A stretch of 30,145 nucleotides of DNA, taken from NCBI GenBank assembly GCA_000434215.1, contig HF999665.1, positions 3,108 through 33,252 on the forward strand. The letters are read 5' to 3'. Positions 15,286 through 22,539 of this stretch are shown here, one piece after another (position 1 is the stretch's first letter; every line of letters begins with the position of its first letter). The notes below the pieces were generated by a model. The model had not been told where the DNA came from and did not search any database. It saw only the letters and a list, made by a program, of their open reading frames with translations. A program made the translations under genes and the position numbers. The DNA is from Bacteroides sp. CAG:144. GTDB taxonomy: Bacteria > Bacteroidota > Bacteroidia > Bacteroidales > UBA11471.

Positions 15286-15321
15286 AAAAAAGCACTTGCA
15301 TTATTGTGCAGGTGCTTTTTT
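15286..15321 (-). terminator. Terminator of the tRNA-Lys gene
   Basis: A 15-bp stem (15286-15300 with 15307-15321, one G-T pair) ends on the minus strand with a run of six T residues. It starts 7 bases after the tRNA 3' end. Confidence 0.8.
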
Positions 15322-15327
15322 ATTCCG

Positions 15328-15400
15328 TGACCCCGGAGGGGCTCGAACCCTCGACCCAATGATTAAGAGTCATTTGCTCTACCAGCTGAGCTACGGAGTC
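15328..15400 (-). tRNA. tRNA-Lys (anticodon CTT)
   Basis: Read on the minus strand, all cloverleaf parts are present. The acceptor GACTCCG pairs with CGGGGTC (one G-T). The D arm is GCTCAGCTGGTAGAGC, the anticodon stem is AATGA/TCATT with loop CTCTTAA, and the T arm is GAGGG-TTCGAGC-CCCTC. Anticodon CTT reads AAG (Lys). The discriminator is A, and CCA is not encoded (ACGG follows). Length is 73 bases. Confidence 0.95.
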
Positions 15401-15553
15401 ATTATTTACGGCTGCAAAAGTAATGTTTTTTGGTAAACCGACAAAAGTTTTTGTCGATTTTTATTCCGATCTATTTATTTCCTTCTGGAAATAGATAGAT
15501 TGAAAGGCCGGGACTCTTGAAAATATGTATAGAAAGGGATAATATAAAGATTC

Positions 15554-16213
15554 TTAAATCTTACCGCCGAATGCCAAGTCGCCAGCGTCTCCCAACCCGG
15601 GATCGATATAAAGTTTCGGCGTGAGTTTGTCGTCGAGGGCTGCTGTCCATAGAGATACGGATTGCCCGGTTAATGTTTTTGCGACATATTCTAATCCCGG
15701 ACGACTGGCGATGACCGAAGCGATATGTGTATGGACGGGAGTGCCGCCTTGCGCCAACAGCTCTTTGTATGCAACGACCAGAGATGATCCTGTTGCCAAC
15801 ATCGGGTCGACCAGCAACAGTATTTTTCCGTCGAGTCGGGGTGTATAAATGGAGTCGAAACGCACTTCCATTGTTTCTTGCGTGCGGTTGTAGGCACGAC
15901 GGGCCGATATGAATGCGCTTTCAGCTCGGTCGAAGTAATTGAGAAACCCTTGATGGAAAGGAAGTCCGGCACGTAAAACGGTGGCAATGACTATGTCTCG
16001 TGCAGGCAGATTCACCTCGGCGGGGTTGATAGGTGTCTCTATGGTTTGCAGTACATAGGAAAACGTCTTGCTTATTTCGTATGCCATGATTTCTCCCACT
16101 CTTTCGAGATTTCTCCTAAATCGCATACGGTCATTTTGGAGTTCTACGTTTCTGATTTCGTTGAGAAAAGTATTCAATAAGGAATTTTGCCGGTTGAGAA
16201 TCTGTAATGTCAT
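15554..16213 (-). CDS. upp: Uracil phosphoribosyltransferase
   Basis: I chose the ATG at 16213 (219 residues, MTLQILNRQNSLLN), close to the family length; the upstream extension to 16273 has no resemblance to it. The enzyme salvages uracil to UMP with PRPP in the cytoplasm. The PRPP-binding loop LLLVDPMLATGSSLV and the C-terminal YIDPGLGDAGDLAFG segment that forms the uracil pocket are both present. It is a single gene on the minus strand, divergent from the GH95 gene and downstream of no obvious partner. Confidence 0.95.
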   Translation of the reverse strand: MTLQILNRQNSLLNTFLNEIRNVELQNDRMRFRRNLERVGEIMAYEISKTFSYVLQTIETPINPAEVNLPARDIVIATVLRAGLPFHQGFLNYFDRAESAFISARRAYNRTQETMEVRFDSIYTPRLDGKILLLVDPMLATGSSLVVAYKELLAQGGTPVHTHIASVIASRPGLEYVAKTLTGQSVSLWTAALDDKLTPKLYIDPGLGDAGDLAFGGKI

Positions 16214-16312
16214 CGCTTGTTTCGAGTAAGATGATTGGACTGCAATATTGCTTAAAAAAATCGGAATGCCCAAATTTTATAGGGACGTTATCGGTATAAC
16301 CCGACGACTTTG

Positions 16313-16345
16313 TTTGTGTAACTTCAACTTTTATGTATATCTTTG
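16313..16345 (+). promoter_or_regulatory. Promoter of the GH95-GH2-esterase operon
   Basis: TTTG (16313-16316) and TATCTTTG (16338-16345) are spaced by 21 bases and match the Bacteroidetes -33/-7 consensus. Transcription would begin near 16350, downstream of the first in-frame ATG at 16333. This argues for a later start of the GH95 protein. Confidence 0.7.
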
Positions 16346-16401
16346 TTGAGTTCTCTTTTATGTCTTATATCATGAAATGCCACCGTGCCGCTTCAGGTTC
16401 A

Positions 16402-18864
16402 ATGCCGAAGATAAGTTCCTTTATAGGAATTTTTGTCTTGATGCAGATTTTTTTCGGTATATCGTCTGCCCGGGCGCAAGAAGGATTGAAGTTGTGGTAT
16501 GATAAACCCGCGGGTGAATGGGTTGAGGCGTTGCCGGTAGGGAACGGACGCATCGGGGCGATGGTTTTCGGCGGAGTAAGCAGTGAGTTGATCCGGCTGA
16601 ATGAGTCCTCGCTTTGGTCGGGTTGTCCGGTACAGGATAGCCTCAACATCGATGCCCCTTGTTACTTGCCTTTGATTCGTAAAGCTCTTTTCGAGGGCGA
16701 TTTTTCTACGGCTGCGCAAGGTTGTCGGTTCATGCAGGGACCTTATAGTGCCAGTTATCTTCCGCTGGGAGATTTGCATATCTCATATATGATGCCCCGT
16801 TCGGCTCCCACCGATTATTATAGGGCGTTGAATCTCTCGGAAGCATCGGCCGTTACTCGTTTTACGGTGGCTGGTATTACCTACGAACGGGAGGTGTTTG
16901 CTTCGTCTTCTGATGATGTTTTGGCAGTGCGTCTCACTGCTTCGAGAAAAAATTCCCTTTCTTTGTATATCACTCTTTCTTCTCCGTTGCATTATGAGAT
17001 GGAAGCCCCGGCTTTCGATGAACTGACGATGCGGGGTGTTGCTCCGATACGGGTCGATCCCGATTATTATGTAGTCGATGGTCGGAGTCCGATTGTTTAT
17101 GAGGAGAACGGGCATACCGGCATGAGATTCCGTACCTGTCTGAAAGTTGTAGCCAAAGGCGGTGTCGTATCGTCCGATACGTGCGGGATACATGTCGATC
17201 AGGCATCGGAAGTGGTGGTGTTGCTTTCGGCAGCTACCAGCTTTAACGGTTTTGACAAATATCCCGATACCGAAGGTGCCGATGAAAAAAGTCTTGCCGA
17301 AAACATGTTGCATAAGGCATCGGCCTATACCTACAAGAATTTGAAGAAACGCCATGTTTCCGATTTTCGAAAATATTTCGATCGTTTCTCCGTTTCTTTG
17401 GGGCTGACGGCCGATTCTTTGAAAAAGATTCCTACCGACCGGCGGCTCATTGCTTATGCCTGGGGACATTCCGATCCCGAGTTGGAAGCGCTTTATTTCC
17501 AGTACGGTCGTTATTTACTTATTTCTTCTTCTCGTATAAGTGGTCGTCCGGCTAATTTACAAGGTATTTGGAATCCTTATATACAAGCTCCGTGGAGTTC
17601 CAATTATACGATAAATGTCAATACCGAGATGAATTATTGGCCGGCCGAGGTAACATCTCTTCCGGAGATGCATGAACCACTTCTCGACTGGATTTCCGGC
17701 CTGTCTCGTACCGGTATGGTTACAGCCCGACAGTTTTATGGCTGTCGAGGTTGGGTGGCACATCAGAATTCCGATATTTGGTGCATGAGTAATCCTGTGG
17801 GGAATGGTGTCGGAGACCCGACGTGGGCCAATTGGTACATGGGCGGGAATTGGCTGTGCAGGCATCTTTATGAACATTATGCCTATACACGGGATAAGAG
17901 TTTTTTACAGGAAGCCTATCCGATTATGAAAGGTGCTGCCCGTTTTTGTTTGGATTGGTTGGTGGAGAAGGACGGTTATTTACTGACGGCTCCGTCTACT
18001 TCTCCTGAAAATAATTATCGTGTCGACGGAAAGATCGGTTCCGTTACGATGGGGGCAACGATGGATATGTCTATCATTTGGGATCTGTTTACCCACCTTA
18101 TCGAGGCTTCGGCCGTTTTGGGTATCGACGCTTCGTTTCGGGATACGCTTGTTACGGCACGGGAACAGCTTTATCCGTTGCGTATAGGAAGCCGGGGAGA
18201 GTTGTTGGAGTGGTATGACGAGTACGAAGAGGTAGATCCGCATCATCGTCATGTCTCGCAGCTTTACGGGCTGTATCCCGGTCGTCAGATTTCTCCTCTT
18301 TATACGCCTCGGTATGCCGAGGCCTGCCGCCGTACACTCGAAATGCGGGGCGACGGGGGTACTGGGTGGAGTAAGGCATGGAAGATAAATTTTTGGGCGC
18401 GTTTGCTCGATGGAGACCATGCTTATAAGATGATACGCGATATTATGAAGGCTGTCGGTCCCGGGACTTCAAATAAGGGAGGTGGTACTTATCCTAATCT
18501 TTTCGATGCCCACCCACCCTTTCAGATCGACGGAAATTTCGGTGCTACTGCCGGTTTGGCGGAGATGTTGTTACAAAGCCATTTGGGAGAAATTCATTTG
18601 TTGCCGGCCTTACCCGCAGCCTGGTCGCGGGGAGAGGTCTCGGGATTGAAGGCTCGCGGAGGCTTTGATGTCTCTTTTTCTTGGCGGGACGGACGTCTTG
18701 TAAAAGGAGAGATTCTCTCCGTGGCCGGAGAATCTTGCACCGTGCGATCGAAACAGCCTCTTTTTATCAAGGGAGCGAAGGTCTCGGCCCGAGAAAAGAA
18801 TGGGTATTTTATATATACGTTTGCTACGCGGGAGGGTGTCCGATATAAGTTTTTGACAGAATAA
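16402..18864 (+). CDS. GH95 family alpha-L-fucosidase-type glycoside hydrolase
   Basis: I chose the ATG at 16402 (820 residues): the predicted promoter lies over the earlier ATG, and this start gives a clean signal peptide, MPKISSFIGIFVLMQIF then SSARAQ. ATGs at 16360 and 16372 remain possible. The mature protein starts with the GH95 N-terminal beta-domain (LWYDKPAGEWVEALPVGNG, NESSLWSG). The (alpha/alpha)6 barrel follows, with INVNTEMNYWPAE (Asn405, Asn407), TSPEN (Glu536, likely acid), HHRHVSQLYGLYPG and IDGNFG (Asp710). These correspond by eye to the catalytic set of Bifidobacterium AfcA. The family removes alpha-1,2-L-fucose, and some members remove L-galactose, from plant or host glycans in the periplasm. 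It is the first gene of a three-gene operon. Confidence 0.92.
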   Translation: MPKISSFIGIFVLMQIFFGISSARAQEGLKLWYDKPAGEWVEALPVGNGRIGAMVFGGVSSELIRLNESSLWSGCPVQDSLNIDAPCYLPLIRKALFEGDFSTAAQGCRFMQGPYSASYLPLGDLHISYMMPRSAPTDYYRALNLSEASAVTRFTVAGITYEREVFASSSDDVLAVRLTASRKNSLSLYITLSSPLHYEMEAPAFDELTMRGVAPIRVDPDYYVVDGRSPIVYEENGHTGMRFRTCLKVVAKGGVVSSDTCGIHVDQASEVVVLLSAATSFNGFDKYPDTEGADEKSLAENMLHKASAYTYKNLKKRHVSDFRKYFDRFSVSLGLTADSLKKIPTDRRLIAYAWGHSDPELEALYFQYGRYLLISSSRISGRPANLQGIWNPYIQAPWSSNYTINVNTEMNYWPAEVTSLPEMHEPLLDWISGLSRTGMVTARQFYGCRGWVAHQNSDIWCMSNPVGNGVGDPTWANWYMGGNWLCRHLYEHYAYTRDKSFLQEAYPIMKGAARFCLDWLVEKDGYLLTAPSTSPENNYRVDGKIGSVTMGATMDMSIIWDLFTHLIEASAVLGIDASFRDTLVTAREQLYPLRIGSRGELLEWYDEYEEVDPHHRHVSQLYGLYPGRQISPLYTPRYAEACRRTLEMRGDGGTGWSKAWKINFWARLLDGDHAYKMIRDIMKAVGPGTSNKGGGTYPNLFDAHPPFQIDGNFGATAGLAEMLLQSHLGEIHLLPALPAAWSRGEVSGLKARGGFDVSFSWRDGRLVKGEILSVAGESCTVRSKQPLFIKGAKVSAREKNGYFIYTFATREGVRYKFLTE

Positions 18865-18885
18865 TATAGTGAAACAACAGATATC

Positions 18886-21306
18886 ATGAAACGAGCGATT
18901 TTTTTACCTTTATTGTGTTTGGCACTGGCTGTAATGGCTCAGCCGCGTCAGGAAATTTATTTGGAGAAAGGGTGGCGTTTTACCAGGGGCGATATATCAG
19001 GTGCTGCTGATCCGGCATTCGACGATAGTCGCTGGGAGAGTGTCGAGGTCCCTCATGATTGGGCCATTTACGGACCGTTCGATAAGGAAATAGACAAGCA
19101 GGTCGTTGCCATAGAGCAGAACGGAGAAACTGTTCCTACGGAGAAAACCGGACGTACCGGAGCGTTGCCGTATATCGGCGTAGGGTGGTATAGGACAACG
19201 TTTGCCGTACCGTCGGGGCGCCGGGCAACATTGGTTTTCGATGGAGCGATGAGCCGGCCGATCATTTATGTCAATGGTAAAGAGGTAGGTCGTTGGGCTT
19301 ACGGCTATACGCCGTTTTATATCGATGTTACTCCGTATTTGAAAGAGGGTGATAATTGTCTTGCCGTGCGGCTTGAAAATCTGCCCGAGAGTTCCCGCTG
19401 GTATCCGGGAGCCGGCTTGTATCGTCCCGTGCGGTTGGTTCTTACGGGCGACGTGGCTGTGCGTACATGGGGTACACGGATAACGACTCCTGTCGTTACT
19501 CCGGATAATGCGTTGGTACAGATCGATGCCGAGATAGAGAATGCATCGGGGCACGATCTCGATATTTCGACGGTCATTTACGATGCGACCGGAAATCCTG
19601 TGGTACGAAGCGATGCTCAGGAACTTTTTTTCGATGGGACGACAAGTGCTCGTCTGACGATAAAGACTCCCCGTTTATGGTCGCCCGAATCTCCGTCGCT
19701 TTATACGGCAGTGGTTTCGGTGAAAGAAAACGGTGAACTGCTCGATGAATATGCGACCCGTTTTGGCGTGCGTAGTATCGAGATTTCTCCCGAAAAAGGG
19801 TTTGTCCTCAATGGTGTTCCGCGTAAATTCAAAGGCGTCTGCCTGCATCATGACCTCGGCCCGTTGGGTGCGGCTGTCAATAAAGCCGCTTTGCGGCGTC
19901 AATTGCTCATCATGAAAGAGATGGGCTGCGATGCTATTCGCACGGCACATAATATTCCGGCTTCTTGGCAGATGGAACTTTGCGATGAAATGGGTCTGAT
20001 GGTAATGGCCGAGTCGTTCGATGAATGGGCGGTAGCCAAGTGTAAAAACGGTTATAATCTGTTTTTCGACGAGTGGGCCGAGAAAGATTTGGTGAGTCTT
20101 ATTCGTTGTAATCGCAATCACCCGTCTATTGTGATGTGGAGTATTGGTAATGAAGTGAACGAACAGAGTCGTACCGGAGGTGGAAAAGTGGCAAAATTTT
20201 TACAGGATATATGTCATCGTGAAGATCCTACTCGGCCGGTAACGGTGGGTATGGATCGTCCCGATCATGCGATGAAAAATCAATTTGCAGCTGTTCTCGA
20301 TGTCCCAGGCTTGAATTACCGTCTGCATCGTTATGAGGAGAGTTACAAGCGTATGCCTCAACGTATGATTTTGGGTTCGGAAACGGCTTCGACCATCAGT
20401 TCGCGCGGGGTATATAAATTCCCGGTCGAACAGACTAAAGGCGCGATGTACGAAGATGCGCAATGTTGTTCTTATGATATGGGGGCTTGTCCGTGGTCGA
20501 ATCTTCCCGATGATGATTGGGCTTTCCAAGATGATAAATCGTGGGTGATCGGAGAATTCGTTTGGACAGGTTTCGATTATCTCGGCGAGCCGACTCCTTA
20601 TGACGATGTCTGGCCCTCGCGCAGTTCTTATTTCGGAATCTGCGATTTGGCGGGACTTCCCAAAGATCGATATTATCTTTATCGCAGTCGGTGGAATACC
20701 GATTCGCCGACGTTGCATATTCTGCCTCATTGGAATTGGGAAGGCCGGGAAGGGGAGGTAACTCCGGTGTATTGTTATACCAGTTACCCGTCGGCCGAGT
20801 TGTTTGTCAATGGAAAATCACAGGGGAAGCGCACAAAAGATGCGTCCCGTCCTTATGACCGTTACCGTTTACGTTGGAATGATGTCGTATATGAACCCGG
20901 TGTAGTGAAAGTCGTGGCTTACGATGAAACCGGAAATGCCGTGGCCGAGAAGGAGATGCGTACAGCCGGACGCCCGCACCATTTGGTCTTGACGTCCGAC
21001 CGTAGGGAGTTGGCGGCTAACGGTAAAGATTTGGCATTTGTTACGGTACAGGCTGTCGATAAGGACGGGAATCCGTGTCCGTTGGCCGATAACGCTTTAC
21101 GTTTCGATGTTGTCGGTGCGGGTGAGTACCGGGCAGCTTGTAACGGAGATGCCACTTCGACCGAATTGTTTCATCTGCCTATGATGAAACTTTTCAACGG
21201 GCAGTTGGTCGTTATCGTGCGTACGCATGAACAACCCGGCGAAATAAACCTTACCGTTTCGGGAAAGGGCTTGAAAACAGCTAAATTGACTTTACAAAGC
21301 AAATAA
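18886..21306 (+). CDS. GH2 beta-galactosidase-type glycoside hydrolase with DUF4982-like domain
   Basis: The 806-residue secreted enzyme starts with a signal peptide (MKRAIFLPLLCLALAVMA). Domains in order are a sugar-binding jelly roll (about 23-190), an Ig-like sandwich (190-295), a TIM barrel (300-600), a DUF4982-like module (about 620-690) and a C-terminal Ig-like domain. The acid/base is Glu423 in MWSIGNEVNEQ. The likely nucleophile is Glu499 in LGSETAS, and EFVWTGFDYLGEPTPY follows. Members cleave terminal beta-galactosides, or related beta-glycosides, of plant polysaccharides. It starts 21 bases after the GH95 stop and is followed 16 bases later by the SGNH esterase gene. The exact linkage specificity cannot be read. 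Confidence 0.92.
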   Translation: MKRAIFLPLLCLALAVMAQPRQEIYLEKGWRFTRGDISGAADPAFDDSRWESVEVPHDWAIYGPFDKEIDKQVVAIEQNGETVPTEKTGRTGALPYIGVGWYRTTFAVPSGRRATLVFDGAMSRPIIYVNGKEVGRWAYGYTPFYIDVTPYLKEGDNCLAVRLENLPESSRWYPGAGLYRPVRLVLTGDVAVRTWGTRITTPVVTPDNALVQIDAEIENASGHDLDISTVIYDATGNPVVRSDAQELFFDGTTSARLTIKTPRLWSPESPSLYTAVVSVKENGELLDEYATRFGVRSIEISPEKGFVLNGVPRKFKGVCLHHDLGPLGAAVNKAALRRQLLIMKEMGCDAIRTAHNIPASWQMELCDEMGLMVMAESFDEWAVAKCKNGYNLFFDEWAEKDLVSLIRCNRNHPSIVMWSIGNEVNEQSRTGGGKVAKFLQDICHREDPTRPVTVGMDRPDHAMKNQFAAVLDVPGLNYRLHRYEESYKRMPQRMILGSETASTISSRGVYKFPVEQTKGAMYEDAQCCSYDMGACPWSNLPDDDWAFQDDKSWVIGEFVWTGFDYLGEPTPYDDVWPSRSSYFGICDLAGLPKDRYYLYRSRWNTDSPTLHILPHWNWEGREGEVTPVYCYTSYPSAELFVNGKSQGKRTKDASRPYDRYRLRWNDVVYEPGVVKVVAYDETGNAVAEKEMRTAGRPHHLVLTSDRRELAANGKDLAFVTVQAVDKDGNPCPLADNALRFDVVGAGEYRAACNGDATSTELFHLPMMKLFNGQLVVIVRTHEQPGEINLTVSGKGLKTAKLTLQSK

Positions 21307-21322
21307 TGAGGAGGAATAAATC

Positions 21323-22093
21323 ATGAAAAAGTATATTATATCATTTACTGTATGTATTTGTGCGTCGGTGTTCCCGATATTGGCACAGAACTTGCATGTG
21401 GTATTTATCGGGAACAGTATCACGCAGGGTGTCCAGCTGAAAGATGCAAAACACGAGGCTCCGCCGGCACAAGCCGCTCTCTTTTTGCAGGAACATATCA
21501 AAGGTACGGTAGAGTTCCGAAATTGCGGTCGCAGCGGGCGGACTACGCTCAACTTCCTTCCGGTAACGAACACCGAGTTTCCGAAAGTATTGGCTGCTGC
21601 CGATGAATTGGCTTCTAAAAAGGGGGTGTTACTCTTTTCGATCATGTTGGGAACGAACGACAGTGCGGTACGTGGGCCTCTGGGAGCTCCGGTACACCCC
21701 GTCTCTTATTATACCAATGTGCAGGCCATTGTAGATGCCTTGCTCGATCGCTACCCGAAGGCTCTTGTCGTTTTGCATCGCCCTACATGGTATAGTCCTA
21801 ACACCTATAATTCGTCGACCTATTTGGCAGAAGGACTCAAACGTTTGCAATCGTATTCGCCGATGCTCGATAAGTTGGTCGAGCATTATGCCGTAACCTC
21901 ACCCGATCGGGTTTTTCTGGGTGATACGCTTGCCTTCGATTATTTCAAAGAAAATCATTTGACCCATCTTATTCCGGAGTCGGGTCAGGCAGGGACGTTT
22001 TATCTTCATCCCAATAAGTCGGGGGCTCGGGAATTGGGACGTTTTTGGTCGGAGGCCATATTGCGCTGTTTGCCCGGTAAGATGAAGAAGTAG
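21323..22093 (+). CDS. Secreted SGNH/GDSL-family esterase
   Basis: The 256-residue protein has a signal peptide (MKKYIISFTVCICASVFPILA). The SGNH blocks are clear: GNSITQG with the nucleophile Ser, GRSGRTT (oxyanion Gly), GTNDS (oxyanion Asn) and YLHPN with the catalytic His. The Asp normally three residues before that His (DxxH) is Phe here. The family deacetylates carbohydrates; association with GH95 and GH2 suggests removal of acetyl groups from pectin or a similar glycan. A strong Shine-Dalgarno, GAGGAGG at 21308-21314, lies in the 16-base gap after the GH2 gene. It is the last gene of the forward operon and ends at a repeat cluster. Confidence 0.85.
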   Translation: MKKYIISFTVCICASVFPILAQNLHVVFIGNSITQGVQLKDAKHEAPPAQAALFLQEHIKGTVEFRNCGRSGRTTLNFLPVTNTEFPKVLAAADELASKKGVLLFSIMLGTNDSAVRGPLGAPVHPVSYYTNVQAIVDALLDRYPKALVVLHRPTWYSPNTYNSSTYLAEGLKRLQSYSPMLDKLVEHYAVTSPDRVFLGDTLAFDYFKENHLTHLIPESGQAGTFYLHPNKSGARELGRFWSEAILRCLPGKMKK

Positions 22094-22119
22094 AACAGAA
22101 TGCGGCTTGTAAAATATTG

Positions 22120-22239
22120 GTCATTCCGAGCGTATGCGAGGAAGCCCTAACTATTATTGCCAAGATTCTTCGGCGCTTCACGCCTCAGAATGACAATAAT
22201 GTCATTCCGAACCGAGACCTATGGTCGAGTGTGAGGAAG
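22120..22239. repeat. Intergenic palindromic repeat cluster (three units)
   Basis: Three units of one family lie in alternating orientation: a forward unit starting GTCATTCCGAGCGTATGCGA at 22120, an inverted unit at about 22164-22195 ending CTCAGAATGACA, and a forward unit starting GTCATTCCGAACCGAG at 22201. Related copies form the larger cluster at 25721-26260. The last unit abuts the break in the truncated acetylesterase gene. These look like non-coding REP/BIME-like elements of unknown function. Confidence 0.75.
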
Positions 22240-22476
22240 GCCTCCGATGGCCCGGTTGCGGACTTCGGCTTTCGCATCATCGAAATACTCTCCGATGAAA
22301 CTGCCCCAGCCCCACTGTCCCCGGTCGCCACGGCCCTGACCGTTTTTCACGGTCGAGTCGCCGATCACGTAAACGAGTGTCTTCTTATCTTTCTTTTCTT
22401 TCCGGGCATACGCTTCGGAGGGGCAGAACGACTGCGCCGCCACAAGAAGCCCCAAAACAATCGCAATTTTTTTCAT
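22240..22476 (-). pseudogene. 5' remnant of a rhamnogalacturonan acetylesterase-like SGNH gene
   Basis: Starting at ATG 22476 (six codons after an upstream in-frame ATG at 22494), the frame encodes a signal peptide, MKKIAIVLGLLVAAQSF. A recognisable start of a rhamnogalacturonan-acetylesterase-type SGNH domain follows: VYVIGDSTVKNG with the nucleophile Ser, GQWGWGSFIGEYF, then VRNRAIGG. In intact members RAIGG is followed by RSSRT and about 170 more residues with the catalytic Asp and His. Here the frame passes into the GTCATTC repeat at about 22240 and stops at 22219. The gene has lost most of its length and the active-site His. It lies 15 bases after the terminator hairpin behind the pectate lyase, in the same direction, and was presumably once its partner. 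Confidence 0.8.
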
Positions 22477-22490
22477 ATCGATAAAATTAC

Positions 22491-22524
22491 GCAAAAAGGA
22501 TACCCTGAAAGGTATCCTTTTTGC
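22491..22524 (-). terminator. Hairpin between the pectate lyase and the acetylesterase remnant
   Basis: A perfect 14-bp stem (GCAAAAAGGATACC at 22491-22504 with 22511-22524) with a 6-base loop carries a T5 run in its descending arm on the minus strand. It lies 15 bases after the pectate lyase stop. It ends 14 bases before the ATG of the acetylesterase remnant, so it may have limited read-through into that gene. Confidence 0.75.
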
Positions 22525-22539
22525 ACAGAATGAGGTTTA

